Origin: Gallintestinimicrobium propionicum
GTDB taxonomy: Bacteria; Bacillota; Clostridia; Lachnospirales; Lachnospiraceae
DNA: 64,000 bases
Direction of reading: 5' to 3'
Assembly: GCF_025567525.1 (NCBI RefSeq)
Contig: NZ_JAOQJY010000001.1
Span: forward strand, 310,001-374,000
The notes under the pieces are model-generated. The model saw nothing but the letters and a program-made list of their open reading frames with translations, was not told where the DNA came from and searched no databases. The translations under genes and the position numbers were made by a program. Below are positions 49,971 through 60,300 of this stretch, in pieces (the stretch's first letter is position 1; each line of letters begins with the position of its first letter).

Positions 49971-50888
49971 CTATCTGTCCGGTCTGGTATCCGCAGGGTT
50001 GTAGCCGAAGTTCTTTAAGAGGAAATCGCTGTCTCTCCAGTCCTTCTTGACCTTGACCCAGAGCTGCAGATTGACCTGGCATTCCAGCATATCCTCGATA
50101 TCCCGGCGCGCCTGAGAACCGATCTTTTTGAGCATGCTGCCCTGCTTGCCGATAATAATTCCCTTGTGAGAGTCCCGCTCGCAGATGATCGTCGCATCGA
50201 TATTGACGATATGCTCCTTAAATTCCATCCGTTCGACCGCCACTGCGATGCCGTGGGGAATTTCCTCTTCCAGACAGCGCAGCGCCTTTTCCCGGATCAT
50301 CTCTGCAACGATCTGACGCTGCGGCTGGTCTGTGATTGTATCTTCATCGTAGAATGGCTCTCCATAGGGAAGATATTTGAAAATGCAGTCCAACAGCGTA
50401 TCGGTATTGTTGCTGCGAAGCGCCGATACCGGGACGATTTCTGCAAAATCCATCTCTTTGCGGTAGGTTTCCATCGCATCCAAAACGGCTGTTTTAGGAA
50501 CAGTGTCGATCTTGTTGATCACGAGAATGACCGGCAGCCTGCTGCGTTTTAACTGCTCCAGGATATGCCGTTCCCCGGCACCGATATAGGTCGTCGGCTC
50601 TACCAGCCAGAGAATGACGTCCACATCGGAAAATGTGCTTTCCGCCACCTTTACCATGTAGTTGCCGAGCTTGTTTTTCGCCTTATGGATGCCCGGCGTA
50701 TCCAGAAACACAATCTGTCCCTTCGGTCCCGTATAGACGGTCTGAATCCGGTTTCTTGTCGTCTGGGGTTTATTGGATGTGATCGCGATTTTCTGTCCGA
50801 TCAGATGATTCATCAGTGTGGACTTGCCCACGTTCGGGCGTCCTACCAGCGTTGCAAAGCCCGCTTTTTTCTGTTTGTTCTGCGCCAT
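49971..50888 (-). CDS. era: GTPase Era
   Basis: 305 residues from ATG 50888 (AAAGGAACAG upstream). G1 GRPNVGKST, G2 in SNKPQTTRN, G3 DTPG, G4 NKID, G5 SAL, then the KH domain (KGIIIGKQGSMLKKIG) that binds the 3' end of 16S rRNA. Needed for small-subunit ribosome maturation. First gene of the era-yqzL-recO-lipoprotein-glyQS set. Its first 119 bases overlap the 3' end of the DUF4349 gene. Confidence 0.98.
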   Translation of the reverse strand: MAQNKQKKAGFATLVGRPNVGKSTLMNHLIGQKIAITSNKPQTTRNRIQTVYTGPKGQIVFLDTPGIHKAKNKLGNYMVKVAESTFSDVDVILWLVEPTTYIGAGERHILEQLKRSRLPVILVINKIDTVPKTAVLDAMETYRKEMDFAEIVPVSALRSNNTDTLLDCIFKYLPYGEPFYDEDTITDQPQRQIVAEMIREKALRCLEEEIPHGIAVAVERMEFKEHIVNIDATIICERDSHKGIIIGKQGSMLKKIGSQARRDIEDMLECQVNLQLWVKVKKDWRDSDFLLKNFGYNPADTRPDR

Positions 50889-51897
50889 GTATCTGTTCCT
50901 TTCCCGGTTTTTGTCTGTATCTGTCCCCGGTTTTGATTTCTGTTTTTGCCGATGTCTTTTTTCCCGCCTGATGCTTTTCACTTATCTTGATAATTATCCG
51001 TACAATCAGGATCGCAATTCCGAGTACGATTGCAATCGCAATCAGGATCGGCAAGAGAATAATAAATTCAATTGCGAAATTTTTGAAAAAGCTTCCAACC
51101 CTGTAAATATTTGCAGAAAAGCCCTCTGCAATCCGCGCACCCGCGCTCTTTGCCGCTCCTGGCGTGTAGCGCTCCACCTCGTCGATATAGAGGTTGACCG
51201 TGCTGTAATCCACCTGATTGTCATAGGTGCGAAGCTGGGATTCCATGCTTTCGATCTGATAGCGTACATCGGTCAGCTGCTCGTTGATCGCAATGATATC
51301 CTCGATGGATTCCGCCTGCTCCATCATGGAGAGGAGGCTTTCCTGTTCTGCCAGAAGTGCCTTTTTGTGGCTCTGCAGATCCACATACTGCAACGTCACA
51401 TCCTCTGTGGATTCAGATTTTCTCGTCACATTGGACTGCTTGGAAATTCCCGCCAGATAGCCATCGAGCTTCTCCGAAGGAATTCTTGCCGTCAGACGTG
51501 CGCTTCTGGCAGCAGACGTTGAACTGGCATAACTGCTATTGGAAATGCTGCTGCTTTCTATGTAGCCTCCAAGCTCCTCCGCCTGAGACTGTGCAGACGC
51601 AAGGAGCGCGTCAAAGCTTTCCGTCTCTACGTCCATATCCACATTTCGGATCAGCTTGCGCCCGGTCGTCTCTCCCTTTTCTACGGTTTCCGCCTGGGAC
51701 GAGCCGTTTTCTTCCGATACTTCATCGGCATACTCATAGTCGCCGCTGTCATAATATACACCGCCAGCAGCACTGTAGTTTGACGCAGCCGTATCATAGG
51801 CGGATTCCATCGCCATTTTGCTTGCCGAGCCGCAGCCCGACAGCATGGATAAGGCTAAAACACCCGTCAGTACCTTCGCCATTTTCTTTTTCAACAT
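50770..51897 (-). CDS. DUF4349 lipoprotein
   Basis: 375 residues. Signal peptide with lipobox MLSGC (Cys22). A DUF4349 domain (about 80-300) has RKLIRNVDMDVETESFDALL, a coiled coil (LLAEQESLLSMMEQAESIEDI) and a C-terminal membrane helix (FIILLPILIAIAIVLGIAILIV), which anchors it. The last 40 residues are read from era DNA in another frame, because no stop occurs earlier; the overlap of 119 bases is unusually long. GGGAGGG precedes the ATG. Function of the family unknown. Confidence 0.88.
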   Translation of the reverse strand: MLKKKMAKVLTGVLALSMLSGCGSASKMAMESAYDTAASNYSAAGGVYYDSGDYEYADEVSEENGSSQAETVEKGETTGRKLIRNVDMDVETESFDALLASAQSQAEELGGYIESSSISNSSYASSTSAARSARLTARIPSEKLDGYLAGISKQSNVTRKSESTEDVTLQYVDLQSHKKALLAEQESLLSMMEQAESIEDIIAINEQLTDVRYQIESMESQLRTYDNQVDYSTVNLYIDEVERYTPGAAKSAGARIAEGFSANIYRVGSFFKNFAIEFIILLPILIAIAIVLGIAILIVRIIIKISEKHQAGKKTSAKTEIKTGDRYRQKPGKEQIHGAEQTEKSGLCNAGRTPERGQVHTDESSDRTENRDHIQ

Positions 51898-51978
51898 GAA
51901 AATCCCTCCCTTCTAAGCTTCCCATTGTGTATATGCTCCATCGGCTGCACCGAACTTTTGTCCGGGCAGCCGCGTGCT

Positions 51979-54900
51979 TCAAAGCAGCTGTTCCAGTGTC
52001 CCGAAGCGTTCTTTTTCCTCTTCGATCTTCTTCGTATTTCCGACAACACACAGGCAGTCGTCTTCCAGAAATGCCTTCATGTGACCGGCAAGCGCCCGGA
52101 TATCCTCCGCCGTTGCATCCAGAACCTGATCCCGCTCCTTCTGCAGCTGCTCTGCGGTCTGTCCGGTCAGATAAATGCTCAGCGCGCGCAGCGCCTTTGC
52201 AGCCGGGTTCATCGGTGCATCCATTTCACTGACCGTACCGATGACCGCTTGAGTCATCGAGCGCTCATCCCCTGCGAAATGCGCTACATACTCCACGATG
52301 CCCTCATAGGCTTCGATCGTCTTGCCAAGATTCGGATCGCGGTAAGAAGCGATATAGGCATCTCCGCTCTTTCCGAAGCTGCACATGCAGCCGTAAGCGC
52401 CGCCCTTGACGCGGACTGTGTTCCAGAGATAATCCGTATTTAAAATACCACGCAGCATCCGCAGCACTCCGGTATATTCCAACCCGTTCTTTTTATAATT
52501 TCCGGCGCGGCACACATACTGTACCTGAGAAGCTGATAAAAAGCCCTCATTTTTCTTCGAAACCGCAGCATGCACCGGCTCTCTGTCCACCGGGCAGGTA
52601 AACAAATCTTTTTTCAGTGCTTTGGCTTCTGCTTCAAACAGCTTTTCCTGTTCTTCCTCTTCTGCGGTAAAATCAAACATCAGGTTTTCCGGACGGAACA
52701 TGCACTCGCTCAGCCGTTTCAAAATCTCCGGAAGCTTCTCTTTTTCTTCGTCCCAGTTTGTGCAGAGCCTATCCACCAGCCGATAAAAGTCCATGCCGCT
52801 TAAAATTTCCTGAATTGCTACTGTCTCGGACGTATAGGACATTGCCCTGCCCGCCGCAATCGTATGTCCTGCGGAAATCATGGAGGACTGCAGTCTCGAT
52901 TTCAACTCTGTCAGAATCTCGTACAGGCGCTTCGTATCCGTATAATTGGAACGTACCAGCATCTCTGCTGTCAGCTCCATCGCGTCCTTTAAATGCGCAT
53001 GGAACGCTTTTCCTTTGATTTCAAACGTAATTTTGCGTTCGGACGGATTTGTGATATTCGGATAAATATTCGTAACCGGCACGATTCCTCCGGTCAAAAG
53101 GTCTGTCTGCGTAAACAGCTCCTGATAGGAATAATTCTGCGTATCCACCAGGCCGATCGCCGCCTTCAAAATGCCGACATAGGCAAACAGCTCTGCCGGA
53201 ACCTCACTGATATCGAACAGCAGGCGAAAATAACTGACGCCGTTGGTTTCGATTTTATGGTAAATCAGTTTTGTGTCTTCGATTTTACGTTCTTCCAAAA
53301 TGATCGGCTCGATCTCCCGACGAATATCGCTTCTTTCCAGCAGCGGAATCTTCGCCAGATCCTCCGGGCGGTCGGGTTCTTCCTGAAACGCTTTCAGCGC
53401 AGCTGTCTTTTCCACAATTTTTTCGATTTCTTCTGCAGTCAGCGTTTCCTTGTAAGCCTGCAGGCGATCTGCCAACTCCTGATCCTTTTTTTCGGTCAGC
53501 CCTCTTTCGGGTACGAGCAGCAGCACGCTTCTGTGCGGATTGTGCAGCAGATGCTTTTCAATCAGCTGTTCAAAATATCCGGTCTCCACCTTTTCTCTCA
53601 GGCTGCGGTAAGTATCGCCCGCTTCGATATGGATAAACGGCCTGGTTTCATCGTAAAGCCAGCTGTCCATTACCTGCAGACCATACATCAACCCTGCAGG
53701 GAAAATACCATAATCCGCTTCCCGATACTTAAATTCGTAATAATTCAGGCCGGCCTGCAAACGCTTTTGATCCAGTCCCTCTGCAACAAGCTTTTCCAGT
53801 GTCTCGTCGATGATCCTTAAAAATTCTTCTTTCCGGGAAGCATCCGCATTCTTAGCGACGATGGAGAAATACGGCTGTCTCGTCCCGTTGTCATAATCAC
53901 TGTAGATGTCTTCGCCGATGCCTGCATCCAAAAGTGCCTGCTTTAAGGGCGCACCCTGGGAGGAACAAAGCGCGTAGTCCAGAATCTGAAAGGCAATGTA
54001 TTCTTCCCGGTTTAAAACGTCCCCGGCAGTCATACTGCAGGTCAGGTAGGTATTGTGCTCCAGCGGCTCGTTCTCTGTGATCGAGTAAGGCTTTACAGCT
54101 TCCCTGGGTGCAGCAAAAGGCTCCTGCAGACTGATATTTGCCTCCACGTCAATTTTTTCAAAATGGGACAGATAATGCTCATCCATCCAGTTGAGGCGCT
54201 CGACCATATCCATGTTGCCATACAGATAGATATAGCTGTTGACCGGATGATAATATTTACGATGGAAATCCAGGAACTGTTCATAGGTCAGGTTCGGAAT
54301 CACATCCGGGTCGCCGCCGGATTCGTTCGCATAAACCGTATCAGGGAACAGATTCCGCACGATCTCCCGATCCAGAACGTCGTCCGGAGAAGAGAACGCA
54401 CCCTTCATCTCATTATATACGACGCCGTTTAATTTCAGTTCATCGGAGGCGTTTTCCATCTCATAATGCCAGCCCTCCTGATAAAAGATGTTGGGCTGCT
54501 TATAAATATCCGGATAAAATACTGCATCCATATAAACATGCATCAGGTTTGCAAAATCCTTGTCGTTGCAGCTTGCAACCGGATACATCGTCTTGTCCGG
54601 ATAGGTCATGGCATTTAAAAACGTATTCATAGATCCCTTTACAAGTTCAATAAAAGGGTCTTTGACCGGAAATTCCTTCGAGCCTTCCAGAACGGAATGC
54701 TCCAGAATATGCGCAACACCTGTGCTGTCCGCCGGAGGCGTCTTAAATCCGATGTAAAATACTTTGTTTTCATCCTCATTGGATAACAGTGCGATCCGCG
54801 CACCGCTCTTTTTGTGGCGCAGCAGATATCCTTCCGATCTTAAATCATGGATCTTCTGTCGGCTGATGATCTCATAAGCTGCCAGATCTTCTATTCTCAT
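51979..54900 (-). CDS. M16C insulinase-family metalloprotease (presequence-protease type)
   Basis: 973 residues from ATG 54900 (GGAGAGGGAGAAA upstream). The inverted zinc motif HILEH near residue 70 and the downstream glutamate region match M16C, along with the family segments PFIELVKGSMNTFLNAMTYPD and YGCMCSFGKSGDAYIASYRDP in the late part. The enzyme has two related halves forming a closed chamber that degrades unstructured peptides. No signal peptide, so cytoplasmic. Overlaps nothing. The preceding small gene at 54933 is 32 bases away. Confidence 0.95.
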   Translation of the reverse strand: MRIEDLAAYEIISRQKIHDLRSEGYLLRHKKSGARIALLSNEDENKVFYIGFKTPPADSTGVAHILEHSVLEGSKEFPVKDPFIELVKGSMNTFLNAMTYPDKTMYPVASCNDKDFANLMHVYMDAVFYPDIYKQPNIFYQEGWHYEMENASDELKLNGVVYNEMKGAFSSPDDVLDREIVRNLFPDTVYANESGGDPDVIPNLTYEQFLDFHRKYYHPVNSYIYLYGNMDMVERLNWMDEHYLSHFEKIDVEANISLQEPFAAPREAVKPYSITENEPLEHNTYLTCSMTAGDVLNREEYIAFQILDYALCSSQGAPLKQALLDAGIGEDIYSDYDNGTRQPYFSIVAKNADASRKEEFLRIIDETLEKLVAEGLDQKRLQAGLNYYEFKYREADYGIFPAGLMYGLQVMDSWLYDETRPFIHIEAGDTYRSLREKVETGYFEQLIEKHLLHNPHRSVLLLVPERGLTEKKDQELADRLQAYKETLTAEEIEKIVEKTAALKAFQEEPDRPEDLAKIPLLERSDIRREIEPIILEERKIEDTKLIYHKIETNGVSYFRLLFDISEVPAELFAYVGILKAAIGLVDTQNYSYQELFTQTDLLTGGIVPVTNIYPNITNPSERKITFEIKGKAFHAHLKDAMELTAEMLVRSNYTDTKRLYEILTELKSRLQSSMISAGHTIAAGRAMSYTSETVAIQEILSGMDFYRLVDRLCTNWDEEKEKLPEILKRLSECMFRPENLMFDFTAEEEEQEKLFEAEAKALKKDLFTCPVDREPVHAAVSKKNEGFLSASQVQYVCRAGNYKKNGLEYTGVLRMLRGILNTDYLWNTVRVKGGAYGCMCSFGKSGDAYIASYRDPNLGKTIEAYEGIVEYVAHFAGDERSMTQAVIGTVSEMDAPMNPAAKALRALSIYLTGQTAEQLQKERDQVLDATAEDIRALAGHMKAFLEDDCLCVVGNTKKIEEEKERFGTLEQLL

Positions 54901-54932
54901 TTTCTCTCCCTCTCCTGTATCAGATATTTGTC

Positions 54933-55355
54933 TCACACGGAAAACATCATCAGCGCAAGCTTGGTCAGATGAAGCTCTTCCACGATAATCGTGTCCATCT
55001 TTCTGTGAAGCTCTTCACTCTGTACGATTTCGGAAATTTTGTATTCCCGGCTTTCGTAATGCCCATGCTTATGCCTTTTCCCGTCCGCCTCTATCCATAC
55101 GCTCATCTTAAACGATGCCTTCAGCTCCTGAAACGTCTCATAAGCGAAATCATCCTCTTTCATAAAAAAGATATGATTTTCCATCGTCGTCTCCGGCGAG
55201 GTCTCCTTCAACAGATAATGTCGGATGATCGCTTTCCATTTATAAGGAATCTCCTCACTTTTTAACATTTCCTCATAGGAATAACGGGCACCGATATAAA
55301 TATTTCCAAAATCCTGCAGGACATACTTAAAATCCTGATTTTGCGGCATGTCCAT
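54933..55355 (-). CDS. Hypothetical protein, conserved-looking, unknown function
   Basis: 140 residues, soluble. NIYIGARYSYEEMLKSEEIPYK and YESREYKISEIVQSEELHRK are the most structured-looking parts. A His-rich short loop (GKRHKHGHYESRE) might bind metal. GGAGGGCTGACGC precedes the ATG at 55355, overlapping the end of the upstream sigma-like gene region. Part of the transcript with the M16C protease. No family recognised with confidence. Confidence 0.6.
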   Translation of the reverse strand: MDMPQNQDFKYVLQDFGNIYIGARYSYEEMLKSEEIPYKWKAIIRHYLLKETSPETTMENHIFFMKEDDFAYETFQELKASFKMSVWIEADGKRHKHGHYESREYKISEIVQSEELHRKMDTIIVEELHLTKLALMMFSV

Positions 55356-55358
55356 GCG

Positions 55359-56105
55359 TCAGCCCTCCGGTTCCAGAAATTCAATATGATCTGCGGTGAT
55401 TCTGGCTGCGTCCCGAATTTTTTCTTCCGAAATTCCGGTTTCTTCGGACAGCTCTTCCACCGTCACCTTGCGGCCGAGCTCCTTTGATAGTTCCTCCGCT
55501 TTTTCCAGAATATCATTGGCATTTTCAGCAAGCTTTTCGCCCGTCTTTTTTTCGGAAGCATTTTCAGAAATATAATTTTCCATCGCCTCCATGATCATGC
55601 TGGCGATCGTGCCCTCAGCTTCTTTGGCATTCTGTGCACAGTCCAGCATCTCTGCCGCCATCGTCAGCGCCACATTGCCTTCTCCGATCAGGTCTTCCAG
55701 AAAAACGCCCTGTCCGGCGTAGAGCTTTGCGATCTCCGCCACCTGCGGCAGAAAAATTTCGATCATCCGGTGCTTTGCGTCCGCATCGCCCGCCATAGCG
55801 GATAAAAGGACCGCTTCTTTCACACCATCCGTCACGTCCGCACCAGCCTGCACTGCCTTTAAATATTCTTCCAGATAGTCGATTTCTTCCCGTGTCATAT
55901 AGTCAAAGGGATCTGCAGGCTGCCCGATGCCGATCTTTTTATTTTTGAGATAGGCAAAAATCATCTCCAGCTGCGGTTCTCCCAGATTCAGCTTTGCCTT
56001 GTCAAAGGCCTCTGTAACCTGTTCCTCCGAAAGCATATTTCCCTGCTCCTTTGCAAGCGCTGAAAGCTCTTCCAGTGTTTTTGCAAAAATTTGTTCTTTC
56101 CTCAT
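55359..56105 (-). CDS. Sigma-factor-like protein lacking region 4
   Basis: 248 residues from ATG 56105 (GAGG 6 bases upstream). The stretch LPQVAEIAKLYAGQGVFLEDLIGEGN resembles sigma-70 region 2 (core-binding helix). The part LGRKVTVEELSEETGISEEKIRDA resembles sigma region 3 (EEIA..TGIS.EKV). There is no region 4 for -35 recognition; the protein ends 20 residues later with EFLEPEG. It is therefore either a degenerate sigma factor or a protein that uses the fold for another purpose. Confidence 0.65.
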   Translation of the reverse strand: MRKEQIFAKTLEELSALAKEQGNMLSEEQVTEAFDKAKLNLGEPQLEMIFAYLKNKKIGIGQPADPFDYMTREEIDYLEEYLKAVQAGADVTDGVKEAVLLSAMAGDADAKHRMIEIFLPQVAEIAKLYAGQGVFLEDLIGEGNVALTMAAEMLDCAQNAKEAEGTIASMIMEAMENYISENASEKKTGEKLAENANDILEKAEELSKELGRKVTVEELSEETGISEEKIRDAARITADHIEFLEPEG

Positions 56106-56191
56106 AATTTTCCTCACAAATTTTATAATTTCTCATGCCTGCCCGGACAGCGCCAGCGGATACCGCCGTTTCGCTGCAAAGCCTGCACGCC

Positions 56192-57073
56192 TTACTTTAC
56201 ATGCTCGTGCGTAAACAGATGATACTGACAATATTCGTAGTTGCCGTTACACTTGGAGCAGAAACGGAATTCCAGATCGTCTCCGTCCAACTCCGTTCTG
56301 CCGCAGATCGCGCATTTGTGCCGCGTAATCCCTTTCGTCTGCCCTGCCGACCGCATCTTCTGATGAAATTCCTGCTGCCGCTTGATCTGCCCCACTGACA
56401 GATGCATCTTTCCTTTCGAGCGCAGGAAAAATACCAGGAAGTTCAACAGTGAGAAAATCACCACAATCCAGGTGGCGATACCACCCTGAATGCAGTTTAC
56501 CAGCAAAATGATGCCGTAAACGATACCGAGCCATTTGACCTTAATCGGAAAAATAAACATCAGCAGCACCTGCACGTCCGGGATGCTGGCCGCACATGCC
56601 AGGAAAATGGACATGTTGATATAATAGGTGGAAAACTGTCCAAAATATACTGCACTACCGTTGTTTAACAGGTACAATCCTGTATACATCGTCGGCTGCG
56701 CACCCATCAGCACGCTGTAACCGCACAGGACGAAGGCGCCGAGGATCGTAAACAACAGACCGGAGAACAGATATACATTATATTTGTATGTTCCCCAGAT
56801 GCGCTCCAACAGGCCGCCCAGCGAATAATACAGATACAGCGTGATCAGCACAAAGAAAATATTCGAGCTATCCGGCGGAATCAGGATCCAGGTGACCAGT
56901 CTCCAGACCTGTCCTTTTAACACGAGGAACGGGTCGAGCATCAGATACTGATACCCTGCGGGCACCAGATACTGCATCAGGTAACCGATTCCGTAACAAA
57001 TAATCAGATAAAGCGTAAGATTCGGAATGGCATATTTTTCCAGCTTCCGTCTCAGTCCATTATGTTGATTCAT
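56192..57073 (-). CDS. Rhomboid-like membrane protein without catalytic motif, with C-terminal zinc ribbon
   Basis: 293 residues with about six to seven membrane helices. The opening (NLTLYLIICYGIGYLMQYLV, then GQVWRLVTWILIPP) follows the rhomboid pattern, but no GxSG serine is present in the helix where it is expected, so it is probably an inactive relative. The soluble C-terminus carries four or more cysteines and histidines in CAICGRTE, FRFCSKC and YCQYHLFTHEH, a zinc-ribbon-like element facing the cytoplasm. Divergent from the large activator gene. Confidence 0.7.
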   Translation of the reverse strand: MNQHNGLRRKLEKYAIPNLTLYLIICYGIGYLMQYLVPAGYQYLMLDPFLVLKGQVWRLVTWILIPPDSSNIFFVLITLYLYYSLGGLLERIWGTYKYNVYLFSGLLFTILGAFVLCGYSVLMGAQPTMYTGLYLLNNGSAVYFGQFSTYYINMSIFLACAASIPDVQVLLMFIFPIKVKWLGIVYGIILLVNCIQGGIATWIVVIFSLLNFLVFFLRSKGKMHLSVGQIKRQQEFHQKMRSAGQTKGITRHKCAICGRTELDGDDLEFRFCSKCNGNYEYCQYHLFTHEHVK

Positions 57074-57184
57074 AGGATAATGTTCCTTTCCTTCTATAAT
57101 AGCAAACGCATTTTTTCGCGCCGCCGTTTCGGGTTTTCCATAAAAATTTATGAAAGACTGTGTTTATGATATCATTCCAACAAA

Positions 57185-57208
57185 AAAAAGGCAACGATGT
57201 GCCTTTTT
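57185..57208. repeat. Perfect terminator-like hairpin between divergent genes
   Basis: AAAAAGGCA-ACGATG-TGCCTTTTT, 9-bp stem with 6-base loop. Both flanking genes start away from it, so no transcript obviously ends here. It could insulate the two promoters or end a short antisense transcript. Otherwise the 308-base intergenic region holds only the promoter at 57293. Confidence 0.55.
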
Positions 57209-57292
57209 ATTTTATCGTTTTTATAATTCTTTAAGAAATCAAAAATTTCCCACTTTATACAAATTTTAGCAAATTTTTAGCAAATCACCGAT

Positions 57293-57321
57293 TGAAACCT
57301 GAAAAATCCTGTCGTATAATG
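57293..57321 (+). promoter_or_regulatory. Strong sigma-A promoter of the activator gene
   Basis: -35 TTGAAA (57293-57298), 17-base spacer, perfect -10 TATAAT (57316-57321), about 60 bases before the ATG at 57382. Confidence 0.85.
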
Positions 57322-57381
57322 ATTCAGACTCAAAAAAGAAGAACTATCACACATTTAATAGGAAGAAAGTGACAAGCGCTT

Positions 57382-60300
57382 ATGAATCAAATGCAATATA
57401 CCCTCGGAATCGACATCGGTTCCACCACAGTTAAAATCGCCATTCTGGACGAAAATCACCAGATTCTGTTCTCCGATTATAAACGGCATTTTGCCAACAT
57501 TCAGGAGACTCTTTCTGACCTTCTGAAAGATGCCTATACAAAACTCGGCAATATCACCCTGCATCCGATGATCACCGGCTCCGGCGGTCTGACCCTTGCA
57601 AACTATCTGCAGGTTCCTTTTGTGCAGGAGGTTATCGCTGTATCGACGTCCCTGCAGGAGCTGGCACCCAAAACAGATGTTGCCATCGAACTTGGCGGAG
57701 AGGACGCCAAGATTATTTATTTCGAAAATGGGAATGTTGAGCAGCGTATGAACGGCATCTGCGCCGGCGGTACCGGTTCCTTCATCGACCAGATGGCTTC
57801 CCTGCTGCAGACAGATGCTGCCGGCCTGAATGAATATGCAAAAAGCTACCGCTCCCTTTATACCATTGCGGCGCGCTGCGGCGTATTTGCAAAATCTGAT
57901 ATCCAGCCGTTAATCAATGACGGCGCGACCAAAGAAGACCTTTCTGCTTCCATTTTCCAGGCAGTTGTCAATCAGACCATCAGCGGCCTTGCCTGCGGTA
58001 AGCCCATCCGCGGACATGTCGCATTTCTCGGCGGTCCGTTGCACTTTTTATCCGAACTGAAAAAAGCCTTCATCCGCACGCTGAACCTGGATGACGAACA
58101 CGTCATCGACACGGCCAATTCCCACCTTTTCGCCGCCATTGGTTCCGCCTTAAATGCAAAGGAGGACGTCTTTTACACGATGGAGGAAATGGTCAACAAG
58201 CTTTCCTCCGGCATCAAGATGGAATTTGAAGTAGAACGTATGGAGCCGTTGTTTGCCTCCCAGGAAGAATATGACGCCTTCTGCAAACGTCATGACAGCC
58301 ACTGCGTCAAAACCGCGCCGCTCGAAACCTATACCGGTAACTGCTATCTGGGTATCGATGCAGGTTCCACAACGACAAAAGCGGCCCTCGTCGGAGAGGA
58401 CGGCTCTTTGCTGTACTCTTTTTATTCCAACAACAACGGCAGTCCGTTAAAGACCGCCATCGGTGCGATCCAGGATATCTATAAAAAACTGCCCGCCGGT
58501 GCCAAAATCGTCCGTTCCTGTTCTACCGGCTACGGTGAAGCCCTGATGAAAGCCGCATTCTTGCTGGATGACGGTGAGGTTGAGACGGTTGCACATTATT
58601 ACGCTGCTGCTTTCTTTGATCCGAAGGTAGACTGTATCCTCGATATCGGCGGTCAGGATATGAAATGTATCAAGATCAAAAATCAGACCGTAGACAGCGT
58701 ACAGTTAAACGAGGCCTGTTCCTCCGGCTGCGGTTCCTTTATCGAGACGTTTGCAAAATCCTTAAACTACAGCGTTCAGGACTTCGCCAAGGCTGCGCTG
58801 TTTGCAGAACACCCCATCGATCTGGGTACGCGCTGTACCGTATTTATGAACTCCAAGGTAAAACAGGCGCAGAAGGAAGGCGCTTCCGTTTCCGATATTT
58901 CCGCCGGACTGGCTTATTCCGTTATCAAAAACGCGTTATTTAAAGTCATCAAGGTGTCCGATGCATCCGAGCTGGGCAGTCAGATCGTCGTTCAGGGCGG
59001 TACTTTCTATAACGATGCCGTACTGCGCAGCTTCGAAAAGATCGCAGGCTGTGAGGCGATCCGTCCCGACATCGCCGGCATCATGGGCGCATTCGGCGCA
59101 GCTTTAATAGCTCGCGAGCATTACACGGACGGCTATCAGACCTCCATGCTTTCGATTGACGCGATCAATTCCTTGGAATTCGATACCAGCATGGCAAAAT
59201 GTAAAGGCTGCACCAACAACTGTCGTCTGACAATCAACCGTTTCTCCGGCGGCCGTCAGTATATCTCCGGCAACCGCTGCGAGCGCGGCCTTGGCAAGCA
59301 GAAAAACCCGAACCAGGTACCGAACTTATTCGACTACAAATTAAAACGGCTGTTTTCCTACGAACCTCTGACCGCTGACCAGGCGCCCAGAGGACCCGTC
59401 GGCATCCCGCGCGTTTTAAATATGTATGAAAACTATCCGTTCTGGTTTACATTTTTTACAAAACTGGGCTATCAGGTCATCCTGTCCCCCGCTTCCAACC
59501 ACAACATTTATTCACTGGGCATCGAATCCATTCCCAGTGAATCCGAATGTTACCCGGCAAAGCTTGCCCACGGTCATGTGACCTGGCTGATCAAACAGGG
59601 AGTTCCTTTTATCTTCTACCCTGCGCTGTTCTATGAAAGAAATGAGACCCCGGATGCCAATAACCACTACAACTGCCCGATCGTTACATCCTATTCGGAA
59701 AATATCAAGAACAATGTGGAGGAAATTGGCCGCGGGGAAGTGAAATTTAGAAATCCTTTCATGGCGTTTTCTTCCCTTGAAGTTGCTACCGAGGCGCTGA
59801 TCAAGGAGTTTTCTGACATTCCTGCAGAAGAAGTCACTGCCGCAGCCCGTGCAGGCTGGGATGAAATGGCAGCTGCCCGGGACGATATGCGCAAAAAAGG
59901 CGAAGAGGTCCTGGCGTGGATGGAGGCAAACCACAAACGCGGCATCGTGCTGGCAGGCCGTCCCTACCATGTCGATCCTGAAATCAACCACGGTATCCCG
60001 GAACTGATTACTTCCTACGGGCTGGCTGTCCTGACGGAGGATTCCGTTTCTCACCTCGGTCACCCGGACCGTCCGCTGATCGTTTCCGACCAGTGGATGT
60101 ATCACTCCCGCCTGTATGCGGCGGCAGCCTATGTCCGCACCCGAGACGATCTGGATCTGATCCAGCTCAACTCCTTTGGCTGCGGTCTGGACGCTGTCAC
60201 CACCGATCAGGTCAACGACATTCTCTCCGGCTCCGGCAAGATTTATACCTGTTTAAAGATCGACGAAGTCAACAACCTCGGTGCAGCAAGAATCCGTGTC

